Assembly (NCBI GenBank): GCA_029907105.1
Contig: JARYMM010000024.1
Coordinates: 1-52,135 of the forward strand
From: Anaerolineae bacterium
Lineage (GTDB): Bacteria > Chloroflexota > Anaerolineae > UBA3071
Length of the DNA: 52,135 nt
Reading direction: 5' to 3'
This document shows positions 1 through 6,969 of the stretch, piece by piece. The notes under the pieces were generated by a model that was given only the letters and a program-made list of their open reading frames with translations, was not told where the DNA came from and searched no databases. Both the position numbers and the translations under genes were made by a program. Numbering within the stretch: the first letter of the stretch is position 1; every line of letters begins with the position of its first letter.

Positions 1-127
1 TGCAATGACACCAGGAAGTTTCTGTCCTTTAGAATGGCGGGCCGCGCCATGGCCAACTCGCAATGACACAGGCCAGGTTGGCTCTCGCTCTCGCTAAAGT
101 GAAATACACCCTTTTGTTTTGCCTGCG

Positions 128-156
128 TTGACAAAGAACGGCAGTGGTGGTAAAAT
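128..156 (+). promoter_or_regulatory. promoter of tRNA-Leu(TAA)
   Basis: The -35 box is TTGACA at 128-133 and the -10 box is TAAAAT at 151-156, with exactly 17 bp between them. It lies 17 bp upstream of the tRNA 5' end. Bases 1-127 hold no gene that I can see. Confidence 0.85.
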
Positions 157-173
157 GTAAGTGCAGGATTCGA

Positions 174-259
174 GGGGCGGTGGCGGAATGGTAGACGCCG
201 GGGACTTAAAATCCTCTGGGCTCGCGCCCGTGCGGGTTCGACTCCCGCCCGCCCTACCA
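174..259 (+). tRNA. tRNA-Leu (anticodon TAA)
   Basis: The acceptor strands are 174-180 and 249-255, with a G-U first pair. The anticodon loop CTTAAAA gives TAA. There is a long class II variable arm and a T-arm with TTCGACT loop. The CCA end is encoded at 257-259. Confidence 0.96.
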
Positions 260-269
260 CATAGCAGGC

Positions 270-296
270 GCAGGACAGGCCGTCAGCCTCTCCTGC
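270..296. terminator. hairpin between convergent tRNA-Leu and ABC permease
   Basis: Arms 270-280 and 286-296 pair with one mismatch around a CGTCA loop. The hairpin overlaps the permease stop codon (283-285). No T-tract follows, so a terminator role is inferred from position only. Confidence 0.4.
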
Positions 297-1158
297 CCCG
301 ATTTCTCCTCCCCACCCTCAACAGTCCCCGCTGCGGCGCGAAGAGCAGGGCGAGCAGGAAGAAGGCCGTGCACACCAGCACGATCGCCGCCCCCGAGGCC
401 ACGCTGGCGTAGTACGAGAGGTAAAGGCCGATCACACCGGACAGCGCTCCCAGGAAGCCAGCCAGGATCATCATCGGCAGCAGCCTGCGGGTGAGCAGAT
501 AGGCCGTGGCTGCCGGCGTGACCAGCATGGCCACCATCAGGGCCACGCCCACCGTCTGCAACGAGACGACGATGGTCACGGCGATGAGCACCAGCAGCAG
601 GTAGTGCAGCAGGCCGGAGGGCAGGCGCAGCGTCGCCGCCAGGACGGGGTCAAAGGAAATGACCAGGAACTCCTTGTACAAAGCGGCGATGGCCAGAAGC
701 ACCAGCCCGCCGAAGACGCTCGTCAGCCACAGGTCGCCCGGCGACACGCCCAGCACATCGCCGAACAGGAAGTGCGCCAGGTCCACAGCATAGCTGCGCG
801 CTGTGGAGATCAGGGCAATGCCCAGGGCGAACATGCCGGCGAAGATGAGGCCGATGGCCGTATCCTCTTTGACCTGGGCCCCCTTGCGGATGGCACCGAT
901 GCCGATGGCCGTTACGATGGCCGTGCCCAGTGCCCACCAGAAGAGCGGCCCGCGCGCCCCGCCGCTGACCAGGTAGCCCACGGCCACGCCGGGCAGGATA
1001 GCATGGGCCAGGGCGTCGCCGAAGAAGGCCATGCCCCGCAGCACCACGTAGGTGCCCACCACACCGCAGACGGTGCCCACCATCACCACCGCCAACAGCC
1101 CTCGCTGCATGAAGGGATAACCCAGCGGGCCAACGATGAGCTCCAGCAGGCTGCTCAT
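283..1158 (-). CDS. metal (Zn/Mn) ABC transporter permease, ZnuB/MntB/TroC family
   Basis: The 291-residue protein is a polytopic inner-membrane permease with about eight or nine hydrophobic segments. It would form the channel for divalent metal import. The family motif region around GMAFFGDALAHAILPGVAVG (about residues 42-61) is typical of ABC-3 permeases of the ZnuB/MntB/TroC group. Its ATG overlaps the stop of the ATPase gene by 4 bp (ATGA), so the two are translationally coupled. Length is normal for the family. Whether the substrate is Zn, Mn or Fe cannot be decided from the permease. Confidence 0.93.
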   Translation of the reverse strand: MSSLLELIVGPLGYPFMQRGLLAVVMVGTVCGVVGTYVVLRGMAFFGDALAHAILPGVAVGYLVSGGARGPLFWWALGTAIVTAIGIGAIRKGAQVKEDTAIGLIFAGMFALGIALISTARSYAVDLAHFLFGDVLGVSPGDLWLTSVFGGLVLLAIAALYKEFLVISFDPVLAATLRLPSGLLHYLLLVLIAVTIVVSLQTVGVALMVAMLVTPAATAYLLTRRLLPMMILAGFLGALSGVIGLYLSYYASVASGAAIVLVCTAFFLLALLFAPQRGLLRVGRRNRGRRG

Positions 1159-1994
1159 CCGTGGTCTCCCTCACAGCAGGTGTCGCTCAACACCATCACT
1201 CCGTTCTCCGTCTGCACCAGCCGCAGGTGGCCGCCGTAGGCAGCCCGCAGGTGCTCCGTGCTGAAGACCTCGGCCGGCAACCCTATGCCCAGCAGGCGGT
1301 GGTTGAGCAGCATCACACGATCAAACCGCTCGGCGGCCAGGTTCAGGTCGTGGGTGGCCACCATCACCGTCACCCGCCGCCGGCGCAGCTCGTCCAGGAT
1401 GCGGAAGATGCCCTCCTGCGCCGGGACATCCAGCCCGGTCAACGGCTCGTCCATCAGCATGAGCTCTGCCTCCTGGGCCAGGGCGCGGGCGATGAACATG
1501 CGCTGCTGCTGCCCGCCGGACAGTTCGCCGATCTGTCGCCCGGCCAGTTCGGCCAGGCCGACGACCTCCAGGCACTGATGGACATAGCGCCAGTCCTCGC
1601 CGCCGGGGTGGCGCAGCAGGCCCAGCCGGCCGATGCGGCCCATCATCACCACGTCGGCCACGCTGACCGGGAAGCTCCAGTCCACCTCGCTGCGCTGCGG
1701 CACGAAGGCAATGCAGATGTGTCCGCCCGGCCCATGCCCGGCGATCTTCACCTGGCCGGCCGTGGGCTCCAGAACCCCGGCGATCACCCGGAAGAGCGTG
1801 CTCTTCCCTGCCCCATTGGGGCCGACCACGGCAACGCGCTCGCCCACAGCCAACTGGAAGGACACATCATCGAGGGCGGCGATACCGTCATAGCGCACGG
1901 TCACCCCGGACAGCTCCAGGATGGGCGCTTCCGCCTGATGCGGCGCGTGGCGGCTGGAGAGCGTGGGTATTGACAAACGTCTGGGATTGCTCAT
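1155..1994 (-). CDS. metal (Zn/Mn) ABC transporter ATP-binding protein
   Basis: The 279-residue cytoplasmic ATPase powers the neighbouring permease. Walker A GPNGAGKST is at residues 58-66, a Q-loop lies in VPQRSEVDW, the signature is LSGGQQQR and Walker B is LMLMDEPLTGLD with a downstream ATHD switch histidine. The QRSEVDW segment is typical of manganese/zinc transport ATPases. AGGAG lies 6 nt before the ATG. The first 25 residues precede the ABC fold and look dispensable. It lies 70 bp after the binding-protein gene and overlaps the permease gene, forming an A-B-C transport operon. Confidence 0.94.
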   Translation of the reverse strand: MSNPRRLSIPTLSSRHAPHQAEAPILELSGVTVRYDGIAALDDVSFQLAVGERVAVVGPNGAGKSTLFRVIAGVLEPTAGQVKIAGHGPGGHICIAFVPQRSEVDWSFPVSVADVVMMGRIGRLGLLRHPGGEDWRYVHQCLEVVGLAELAGRQIGELSGGQQQRMFIARALAQEAELMLMDEPLTGLDVPAQEGIFRILDELRRRRVTVMVATHDLNLAAERFDRVMLLNHRLLGIGLPAEVFSTEHLRAAYGGHLRLVQTENGVMVLSDTCCEGDHG

Positions 1995-2064
1995 GGCTCA
2001 CTCCTGCTTGAGGGCATCTCCTTCAACTGGGCGGGCATGGGTTCTACGCCTCACGTTTTACGCC

Positions 2065-3063
2065 TTACTTCAAGGCCTCCACAATCGCCGCCACATCGTA
2101 GCGCATCAGCGAGAGGTAGTCGGCGGCCGGGCCGTCCGGCCCGCTCAGCGAGCCGGTGTAAAGAAAGACCAGCCGTCTGCCGGTGTCCTCGGCCACCTGC
2201 CGCGCCAGGCTGGGATTGACCGTCGTGCCCACGAAGAGGGCTTTGACCTCGTAGGCGCGGATGGCCTCGGCCAGCGCGGCCAGCTCCCGCGCCGAGGGCT
2301 GGGCCAGGGTGCTCAGGCCGGGGAAGAGGGTGCCGACCTGCTCGAAACCGTAGCGGGCAGCGAAGTAGCCGAAGACGGTGTGGTCGGTGAGCAGCCTGCG
2401 CTGGGTTGCCGGCACCTGGGCCACCTGCTCCTGGATCCAGGCATCGAGTTCCCGCAATCTGGCCTGGTATGCCGCGCTGTTGGCGGCGTAGGCGCTGGCG
2501 TGGTGCGGATCGAGCGCGCTCAGGGCCTGTTCGATATTGCCCGTCCACACCATGACGTTGAGGGGATCGAACCAGACGTGCGGGTCAACATCGCCGTGCC
2601 CGTGCTCATCCCCCAGCCGGCGCAGTTCGATGCCCTGGGAGACGGCGACAATCTTCTCCCTGCCGCCGATGCTTTGCAGCAGCGGCTCCAGGAACAGCTC
2701 CAATCCGGCCCCGTTGATGAACACCACGTGAGCATCGGCCACCGCCGCGGCGTCCTGCGGGGTGGGCTCGAAGGCGTGCGGGTCGGTGCCCAGCGGCATC
2801 AGCATCGTCAGCTCGATCAGGTCGCCGCCGACGTTGCGCACCACGTCGGCGACGATGCTGGTGGTGGCCACGACCTGCAGCTTCTCGCCCGGAGCCAGGG
2901 CCACGGGCTGGAGGGCTGGCCTCTCGTTGGCCGGTTCGCTGCCCTGGGGCGGCGTGGCTGCCGGCTGGCAGCCGCCGGCCAGGGCGAGATACAGGACAGC
3001 CAGGATGAGGTACAGCCAGGCCAAAGCAGCATTACAGATGACTTGAGCGAGGTTTTGCTTCAT
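2065..3063 (-). CDS. metal ABC transporter substrate-binding lipoprotein, ZnuA/TroA family
   Basis: The 332-residue protein has a lipoprotein signal ending in LALAGGC (lipidated Cys about residue 32), then a cluster A-I metal-binding fold. Three expected histidine ligands are visible in TDPHAFEPT, VDPHVWFDP and TDHTVFGYFA. The usual fourth acidic ligand near the C-terminus seems absent, since the local sequence reads YTGSLSGPDG where an Asp is common. That resembles three-His zinc-type sites, so Zn is a little more likely than Mn. There is no clear Shine-Dalgarno sequence. The ATG lies inside the 3' end of the AbiEii gene (32-bp overlap), which suggests coupling or a misplaced start. Confidence 0.9.
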   Translation of the reverse strand: MKQNLAQVICNAALAWLYLILAVLYLALAGGCQPAATPPQGSEPANERPALQPVALAPGEKLQVVATTSIVADVVRNVGGDLIELTMLMPLGTDPHAFEPTPQDAAAVADAHVVFINGAGLELFLEPLLQSIGGREKIVAVSQGIELRRLGDEHGHGDVDPHVWFDPLNVMVWTGNIEQALSALDPHHASAYAANSAAYQARLRELDAWIQEQVAQVPATQRRLLTDHTVFGYFAARYGFEQVGTLFPGLSTLAQPSARELAALAEAIRAYEVKALFVGTTVNPSLARQVAEDTGRRLVFLYTGSLSGPDGPAADYLSLMRYDVAAIVEALK

Positions 3064-3832
3064 GGCATTCAGAGACTGGGCTCACTAGCAGGGCCGCGAG
3101 GCCCCTCCAGGCGTCCTCGTAGGGCACAAATTGGGGCAACAGCGGCCGCAGGTCTCGTTCCCAATCGGCGCGCACTCGCTCCAGCGCCTTCTCCAGAACG
3201 CCGGGTTCCCATGTCATCTCGTAGAGGGCCAGTTTACGTTCGATCAAGCGCAGATCGGGCCGAATCCCCCGGCGCAGAAGGAGCCAGATGTCGTACAGAT
3301 CCCGCGGTTTGCTCCGCACCAGCAATGCCCGCACCTTCTCAGCCAGGAGATGTTCCAGCGTCAGCGCTGTGACCACGAAAGGCCGCACATCGTCGTACTC
3401 GGAGGTGACCAACTCACGGCGCGTCTCCACCTCCTCCGGCCGCCGATTGATGTCTACCCGCACCTTGCCCTTGCTGCGGTCGCGCCCGTCATACAGCGGC
3501 CCCTGGTAGCTGACATCGAAGCTATAGCCCACATCGGAAGCCCAGGCGTTGCGCATCTCAGCGGTGATCCCGAAATCCTCCAGGCCGGCGACGACCTCCT
3601 CCCACAGGACATGCAATGCGCTGAGGTCATTCGGCCCGTTGAAGTCCAGGTCTTCCGAGTAGCGGTTGCCGCCGTAGATCAAGCGCAGGGCCGTGCCGCC
3701 CTTCAGGACCAACTCCTGGGTGCGGGAGTAGAGAGACCACAAGAGCAGATGCTGGATGTAGTCCAACTCCTGGACCTGCATCCCAACCCTGTGGCGCTGG
3801 GCCAGCCGCTGGATCTGGGCTCTGGTCAGCAT
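3032..3832 (-). CDS. AbiEii/AbiGii-type nucleotidyltransferase toxin
   Basis: The 266-residue protein belongs to the nucleotidyltransferase (DUF1814) family. In type IV toxin-antitoxin systems this toxin uses an NTP-dependent activity. Motif GGTALR is at about residues 45-50 and RYSEDLDFN, with the catalytic-type DxD, at about 57-65. I chose the ATG at 3832 because GGAGG lies 8 nt upstream and it shares one base with the antitoxin stop (TGATG); a 19-residue longer frame exists without support. Family members act in phage abortive infection or as stabilisation modules. The target here is unknown. Confidence 0.88.
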   Translation of the reverse strand: MLTRAQIQRLAQRHRVGMQVQELDYIQHLLLWSLYSRTQELVLKGGTALRLIYGGNRYSEDLDFNGPNDLSALHVLWEEVVAGLEDFGITAEMRNAWASDVGYSFDVSYQGPLYDGRDRSKGKVRVDINRRPEEVETRRELVTSEYDDVRPFVVTALTLEHLLAEKVRALLVRSKPRDLYDIWLLLRRGIRPDLRLIERKLALYEMTWEPGVLEKALERVRADWERDLRPLLPQFVPYEDAWRGLAALLVSPVSECHEAKPRSSHL

Positions 3833-4605
3833 CAGCCTGCCTCCTGTGCGGCCAACTGACTTTGGGGAAGGTTGACCACAACCTGCCATCGGGGATAGAT
3901 GCGACCGCTGCGCGGGCCGGCGGGATCCAGCTTGACCGGGCTGGCGGAGCGGATCAGGCCGTCCGCACTGTGGCCCAGGATCTCCAGCAGGTAGCCCAGC
4001 CGAGACCCCAGGCTCTTATTCCCCATCTGATTGGCGTACTCAACCAGGATGGGCACGTCCACCACCTCCAGGGCCATCGGCAAGGCTTTGGCGATCTCCC
4101 CAACGCCCCCGGCGTAGCGCGGTTGGTCCAGGCTGTCCACGATGGCCTTGGCCTCATCGGCGATGAGCAGCGGCAGGTCGTCTATCATCTCCCGACGGTA
4201 GCCAAAGAACTTGCGCGGCTGGAGGATGACGAAGTGGAAACGAAAATCCCGGAACGTCACCGGCGGCTTTTTCCTGGTCGTGGCCACGAAGGTGGTGAGG
4301 GGGACCTGCTCGGTGAAGCCGTGGAAGTGGAGGGCAGACCAGTAGGAGACGTAGGCTGGGGTGACCAGGTGGCTGGCGATGAACAGAGGATTGGACAGCA
4401 CCCGCTCCGGTTGCAGGCCCAGGAGCAGGAATTTCCCCTTTTCCACCTCGGCGACGAGCCCTTCGGCCTTGAGTCGGGCGATCAGGCGATAGGTCTGCCT
4501 CCGATCCAGGCCGGTGAGGTCGGCCAAGAGGGAGGGAGTGAAATAGAACAGGTCGTGTTGGTGCAATTGCCGGGCGACAGAGATTGAGGAGATAACTTCG
4601 CTCAT
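3832..4605 (-). CDS. AbiEi-type antitoxin / transcriptional regulator
   Basis: The 257-residue protein has an N-terminal winged helix-turn-helix (about residues 10-65, containing TGLDRRQTYRLIARLKAEGL) followed by an AbiEi C-terminal domain with the stretch YVSYWSALHFHGFTEQVP. In the AbiE family this protein represses its own operon and neutralises the AbiEii toxin without stable complex formation. The gene is immediately upstream of, and coupled to, the toxin gene. A promoter with a small inverted repeat lies just upstream, consistent with autoregulation. Confidence 0.88.
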   Translation of the reverse strand: MSEVISSISVARQLHQHDLFYFTPSLLADLTGLDRRQTYRLIARLKAEGLVAEVEKGKFLLLGLQPERVLSNPLFIASHLVTPAYVSYWSALHFHGFTEQVPLTTFVATTRKKPPVTFRDFRFHFVILQPRKFFGYRREMIDDLPLLIADEAKAIVDSLDQPRYAGGVGEIAKALPMALEVVDVPILVEYANQMGNKSLGSRLGYLLEILGHSADGLIRSASPVKLDPAGPRSGRIYPRWQVVVNLPQSQLAAQEAG

Positions 4606-4627
4606 TTGCGGTAATTCTCTGCTCGAT

Positions 4628-4666
4628 TTGTGTATTTATTGTACCACAATGTGTTAGAGAGCGCAA
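4628..4666 (-). promoter_or_regulatory. abiE promoter with inverted repeat
   Basis: On the minus strand a TTGCGC -35 (4661-4666) and a TACAAT -10 (4638-4643) are separated by 17 bp. The -10 is preceded by TGTGG. TTGTG (4628-4632) and CACAA (4645-4649) form an inverted repeat around the -10. Operator use by AbiEi is inference. Confidence 0.6.
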
Positions 4667-4699
4667 ACCAGAGGTCTCCCCATTCTGTGCGCGTCTGAC

Positions 4700-4728
4700 G
4701 ATCCCCTCAGAGCAAATTTCCATCCACT
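4700..4728 (+). repeat. dispersed repeat, copy 1 (partial)
   Basis: The words GATCCCCTC.GAGC and TTTCCATCCA recur at 31815-31850 and, inverted, at 26150-26183. The 270-bp gap 4606-4875 holds this copy and a perfect 16-bp palindrome (TAGAGGTATACCTCTA, 4801-4816). I see no gene in it. Confidence 0.65.
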
Positions 4729-4875
4729 GATACTCGCCAACCCTATCGCTGTCAATCTCAAGACCAGTGGTCTCAGAAGGCGCCTGCCGTAAGCTCAGGG
4801 TAGAGGTATACCTCTATGTCTGTGCCCGGTTCGGCGAAGACGGGAGAAGGATACTGCTCGCTGGCCCTCGTGCCG

Positions 4876-5121
4876 TCATTCTGCCGGCGACTCGGATGGC
4901 TGGCGATAGAGCGTGTGCCAGGTGGCGTGGCCGCATTGGGGGCAGTGCCGGTAGCGGGAAGGGCTGCCCACGACCTTCCAGCGCACGTCGCCCACCTCCC
5001 AGACGGAGCGCTCCAGGCCGCAGTCCTGGCAGCGCAGGATCCAGGAGCGCGAGTCGGCTTCCATCTCCTCCGCCCAGCGCTGCGGGAAGATGCTCTTCAA
5101 CAACCTCTGGCGAAAGCGCAT
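4876..5121 (-). CDS. small zinc-ribbon protein, function unknown
   Basis: The 81-residue protein carries two CxxC knuckles (CQDC and CPQCGH) about 32 residues apart, enough for one zinc-ribbon site. The N-terminus is basic. AAGAAGGTG lies 5 nt before the ATG. I do not recognise a characterised family. It stands alone, with a repeat region on each side. Zinc binding is inferred from the cysteines, and the function is unknown. Confidence 0.65.
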   Translation of the reverse strand: MRFRQRLLKSIFPQRWAEEMEADSRSWILRCQDCGLERSVWEVGDVRWKVVGSPSRYRHCPQCGHATWHTLYRQPSESPAE

Positions 5122-5205
5122 AAGTCACCTTCTTTCTAAATCTATAGAACCTGCCTGACCAGCCAGGTCGTGTTATACTGTACAGGTGAGGCTGCGGGCA
5201 AGAAG

Positions 5206-5279
5206 ACTCAGCGCGGAGCACGCAGAGGGCGCAGAGATTCTCAATTGATCTTCTCAGCGTTCTCTGCGCTCTCTGCGGT
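5206..5279. repeat. short-word repeat tract between genes
   Basis: The words CGCAGAG, GCGCAGAGA, TCTCTGCG and CTCTCTGCGG recur in both orientations around a central AATTGATC. This is one member of the short-word repeat class seen across the window. Confidence 0.6.
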
Positions 5280-5304
5280 TAAATCTCCTGTCCGGGTTGG
5301 GGTC

Positions 5305-5976
5305 TCAGTAGGTGTACTCAGCCACCAGGTTGCCGGCCGCATCTCTCAGATACACGGTCTCGCCATCGTTCCTCCAGACCGTCTTTTCCGTCCAGTAGAT
5401 GTCCGTGGGTGGACTGTCCGTGCCGCCTTCGCCGCTGTGCAGGCGGACCGATTGCCCTGCTTGCAGGACGAATCCTGTCGGGAAGAAGTAGTCGTCGGCC
5501 AGGCTCTGGTCGTCTCGGGAGCCATAGAGATGCCAGCCGCTCATGTCCACGGCCTCATGCCCCTGATTGGCGATCTCCACATACTCGGCCTTGCCCTTGT
5601 TGTACACGGCGATGATCACGATGTTATTGCCCCCAGGCTGCGCGGTCACCATGGGCGGCCTCGGCGTGGGGGGCGACGAAGCCGCCGGGGGCGCAGGCGT
5701 GGGCGTTTCCGTGGGCGGCAGGGGCGTAGGCGTGGGCGGGATGGGCGTATCCGTGGGCGGTACAGGCGTGTCTGTTGGCGGGAGCGGCGTATCCGTCGGC
5801 GGCAAGGGCGTGGCTGTGGCCGGCAGTGTCTCGACTGGGATGGCCGTCGTTGCCGCTGCCCGGGCGGCCAGCGTCGCTTCCACGGCGCGGGCCACCGCGG
5901 TCGGGTCCGGCGTAGCCTGACCGGCGCAGGCGGCCAGCGCCATACACATGACCAGAGCGCAGATGACACGGCACAT
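5305..5976 (-). CDS. lipoprotein with Pro/Thr-rich linker and lamin-tail (LTD) domain
   Basis: The 223-residue protein starts with a short signal peptide and lipobox (about MALAAC), so it is probably a surface-anchored lipoprotein. Residues about 50-95 are a tandem Pro-Thr linker built on the unit LPPTDTP. The C-terminal part (about 110-223) matches a lamin-tail domain: a strand ending in EYVEIANQG, then MSGWHLYG, then a [12 protein letters not shown] strand and an ending [18 protein letters not shown] domains in bacteria are often extracytoplasmic, attached to nucleases or wall proteins; here the domain is alone. GGAGG is 6 nt before the ATG; an in-frame TTG one codon upstream is less likely. 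Confidence 0.85.
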   Translation of the reverse strand: MCRVICALVMCMALAACAGQATPDPTAVARAVEATLAARAAATTAIPVETLPATATPLPPTDTPLPPTDTPVPPTDTPIPPTPTPLPPTETPTPAPPAASSPPTPRPPMVTAQPGGNNIVIIAVYNKGKAEYVEIANQGHEAVDMSGWHLYGSRDDQSLADDYFFPTGFVLQAGQSVRLHSGEGGTDSPPTDIYWTEKTVWRNDGETVYLRDAAGNLVAEYTY

Positions 5977-6025
5977 CAACGACCTCCTCTTGCGCAGGCG
6001 GTCCAGGTCTGCGGCCTGCTCCTCG

Positions 6026-6487
6026 TCACAGGTCCGGCTGTTCGAATAAAGGGCGACCTCCAGCCAGTTGGGCCAGGGCCTCGGCGGGCCTTACGACCTC
6101 CAGCGTGGAGGGCAATCGCGTCAACTGCTGATAGTCCAGGGTGACCAGAACGCTGCCTCTCTGCTGGGCTACTGCAGCGTAGACAGCATCCGCTCCGCGC
6201 AAGCGGTGATGAGCGGCCAATATCAGGGCGGTGGCAGCTAACCCTTGATCCAGAGCGAGCCACACGTGGCCCGGAAGTTGACGGACCGAGTGGGCATAGG
6301 CGATGCCTCGCTGTGGGTCGTCGAAGACACGGGCCACGGCTGCTGCCAGTTCCACCAAAAGCAATGTTGGCGAAAAGACAGGGATGGCTTGTTGGTGAAC
6401 ATGAGACAGGAAGGCCTGGCTTTCAGCAGAGCCAGCTTCGTCGGGGTTCAGGGCATTGACGTAGACGCTGGCGTCAATGGTGAACAT
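6026..6487 (-). CDS. PIN-domain ribonuclease toxin (VapC-like)
   Basis: The 153-residue PIN protein has the acidic quartet expected for metal-dependent RNase activity: D5, E46, D100 and D118. It starts 3 bp after the stop of the Phd-family antitoxin gene, so the two form a type II toxin-antitoxin operon. Family members cleave tRNA or rRNA. The target here cannot be read from the sequence. Confidence 0.88.
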   Translation of the reverse strand: MFTIDASVYVNALNPDEAGSAESQAFLSHVHQQAIPVFSPTLLLVELAAAVARVFDDPQRGIAYAHSVRQLPGHVWLALDQGLAATALILAAHHRLRGADAVYAAVAQQRGSVLVTLDYQQLTRLPSTLEVVRPAEALAQLAGGRPLFEQPDL

Positions 6488-6490
6488 GAT

Positions 6491-6772
6491 CTACGACTCG
6501 CGAATCTCATCGAGGACAGTCTGAGTGCTCCGACCCCGGGGCCACTCTTGACGCAGGGTCTCGGCCAACCGCGCATAGGGCTCCCAACCGGCAGCCGTAG
6601 CCTGCTTACCAATCTGTAGAATGGCCTCTTCCACCTGTTGCTCCAGAAGCGGCAAGAGGACAGCGACAGGCCGGCCCTGGTAGGTGATGATGTATTCGAC
6701 CTTCCCCTCCCGCAACCGGCGTAACACTTCAGCCGTCTGTTCACGCAGTTCGCGCACACCAATCATGGGCAT
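6491..6772 (-). CDS. Phd/YefM-family antitoxin
   Basis: The 93-residue protein opens with the Phd signature (IGVRELREQTAEVLRRLREG, then YIITYQGRPVAVLLPL), which forms the DNA-binding dimer. The C-terminal half should wrap the PIN toxin encoded directly downstream. The combination of Phd antitoxin with PIN toxin is common. A structured palindromic element lies just upstream at 6811-6889. Confidence 0.9.
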   Translation of the reverse strand: MPMIGVRELREQTAEVLRRLREGKVEYIITYQGRPVAVLLPLLEQQVEEAILQIGKQATAAGWEPYARLAETLRQEWPRGRSTQTVLDEIRES

Positions 6773-6810
6773 CGGTAACCTCCGATGATACTTCGAATGA
6801 GTCTCAGTAC

Positions 6811-6889
6811 ATCACGATTTGTTCCCGCTGGATCGTCAGATCCAGCGGCCCGGCGGCGAATTTGGCAATCCGCCGCGAACAACCGTGAT
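6811..6889. repeat. three-way-junction palindromic element, copy A
   Basis: The outer stem is ATCACG(811-816)+TTGTTC(819-824) against GAACAA(877-882)+CGTGAT(884-889), numbering within 6 kb. Arm 1 is CCGCTGGATC/GATCCAGCGG (6825-6834/6839-6848) with loop GTCA. Arm 2 is CGGCGG/CCGCCG (6851-6856/6870-6875). A homologous copy is at 43415-43491. The rest of the gap up to 6969 has a direct repeat GTCTCAATTG and no gene. Confidence 0.75.
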
Positions 6890-6969
6890 CTATTGAGTCT
6901 CAATTGTGGTCTCAATTGCGCTCTTATTCTACCCCTTTCCCTCGCCATAGGCAAATCAGCGCCGCAGGG

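Noticed and set aside
4628..4649. TTGTG/CACAA pair at abiE as a Rex site
   Set aside because: Half-sites are 12 bp apart, not the 8 bp of Rex sites.
5170..6144. Arg/Gly-rich plus-strand frame antisense to the LTD lipoprotein
   Set aside because: Its repeats simply mirror the Pro/Thr linker on the minus strand.
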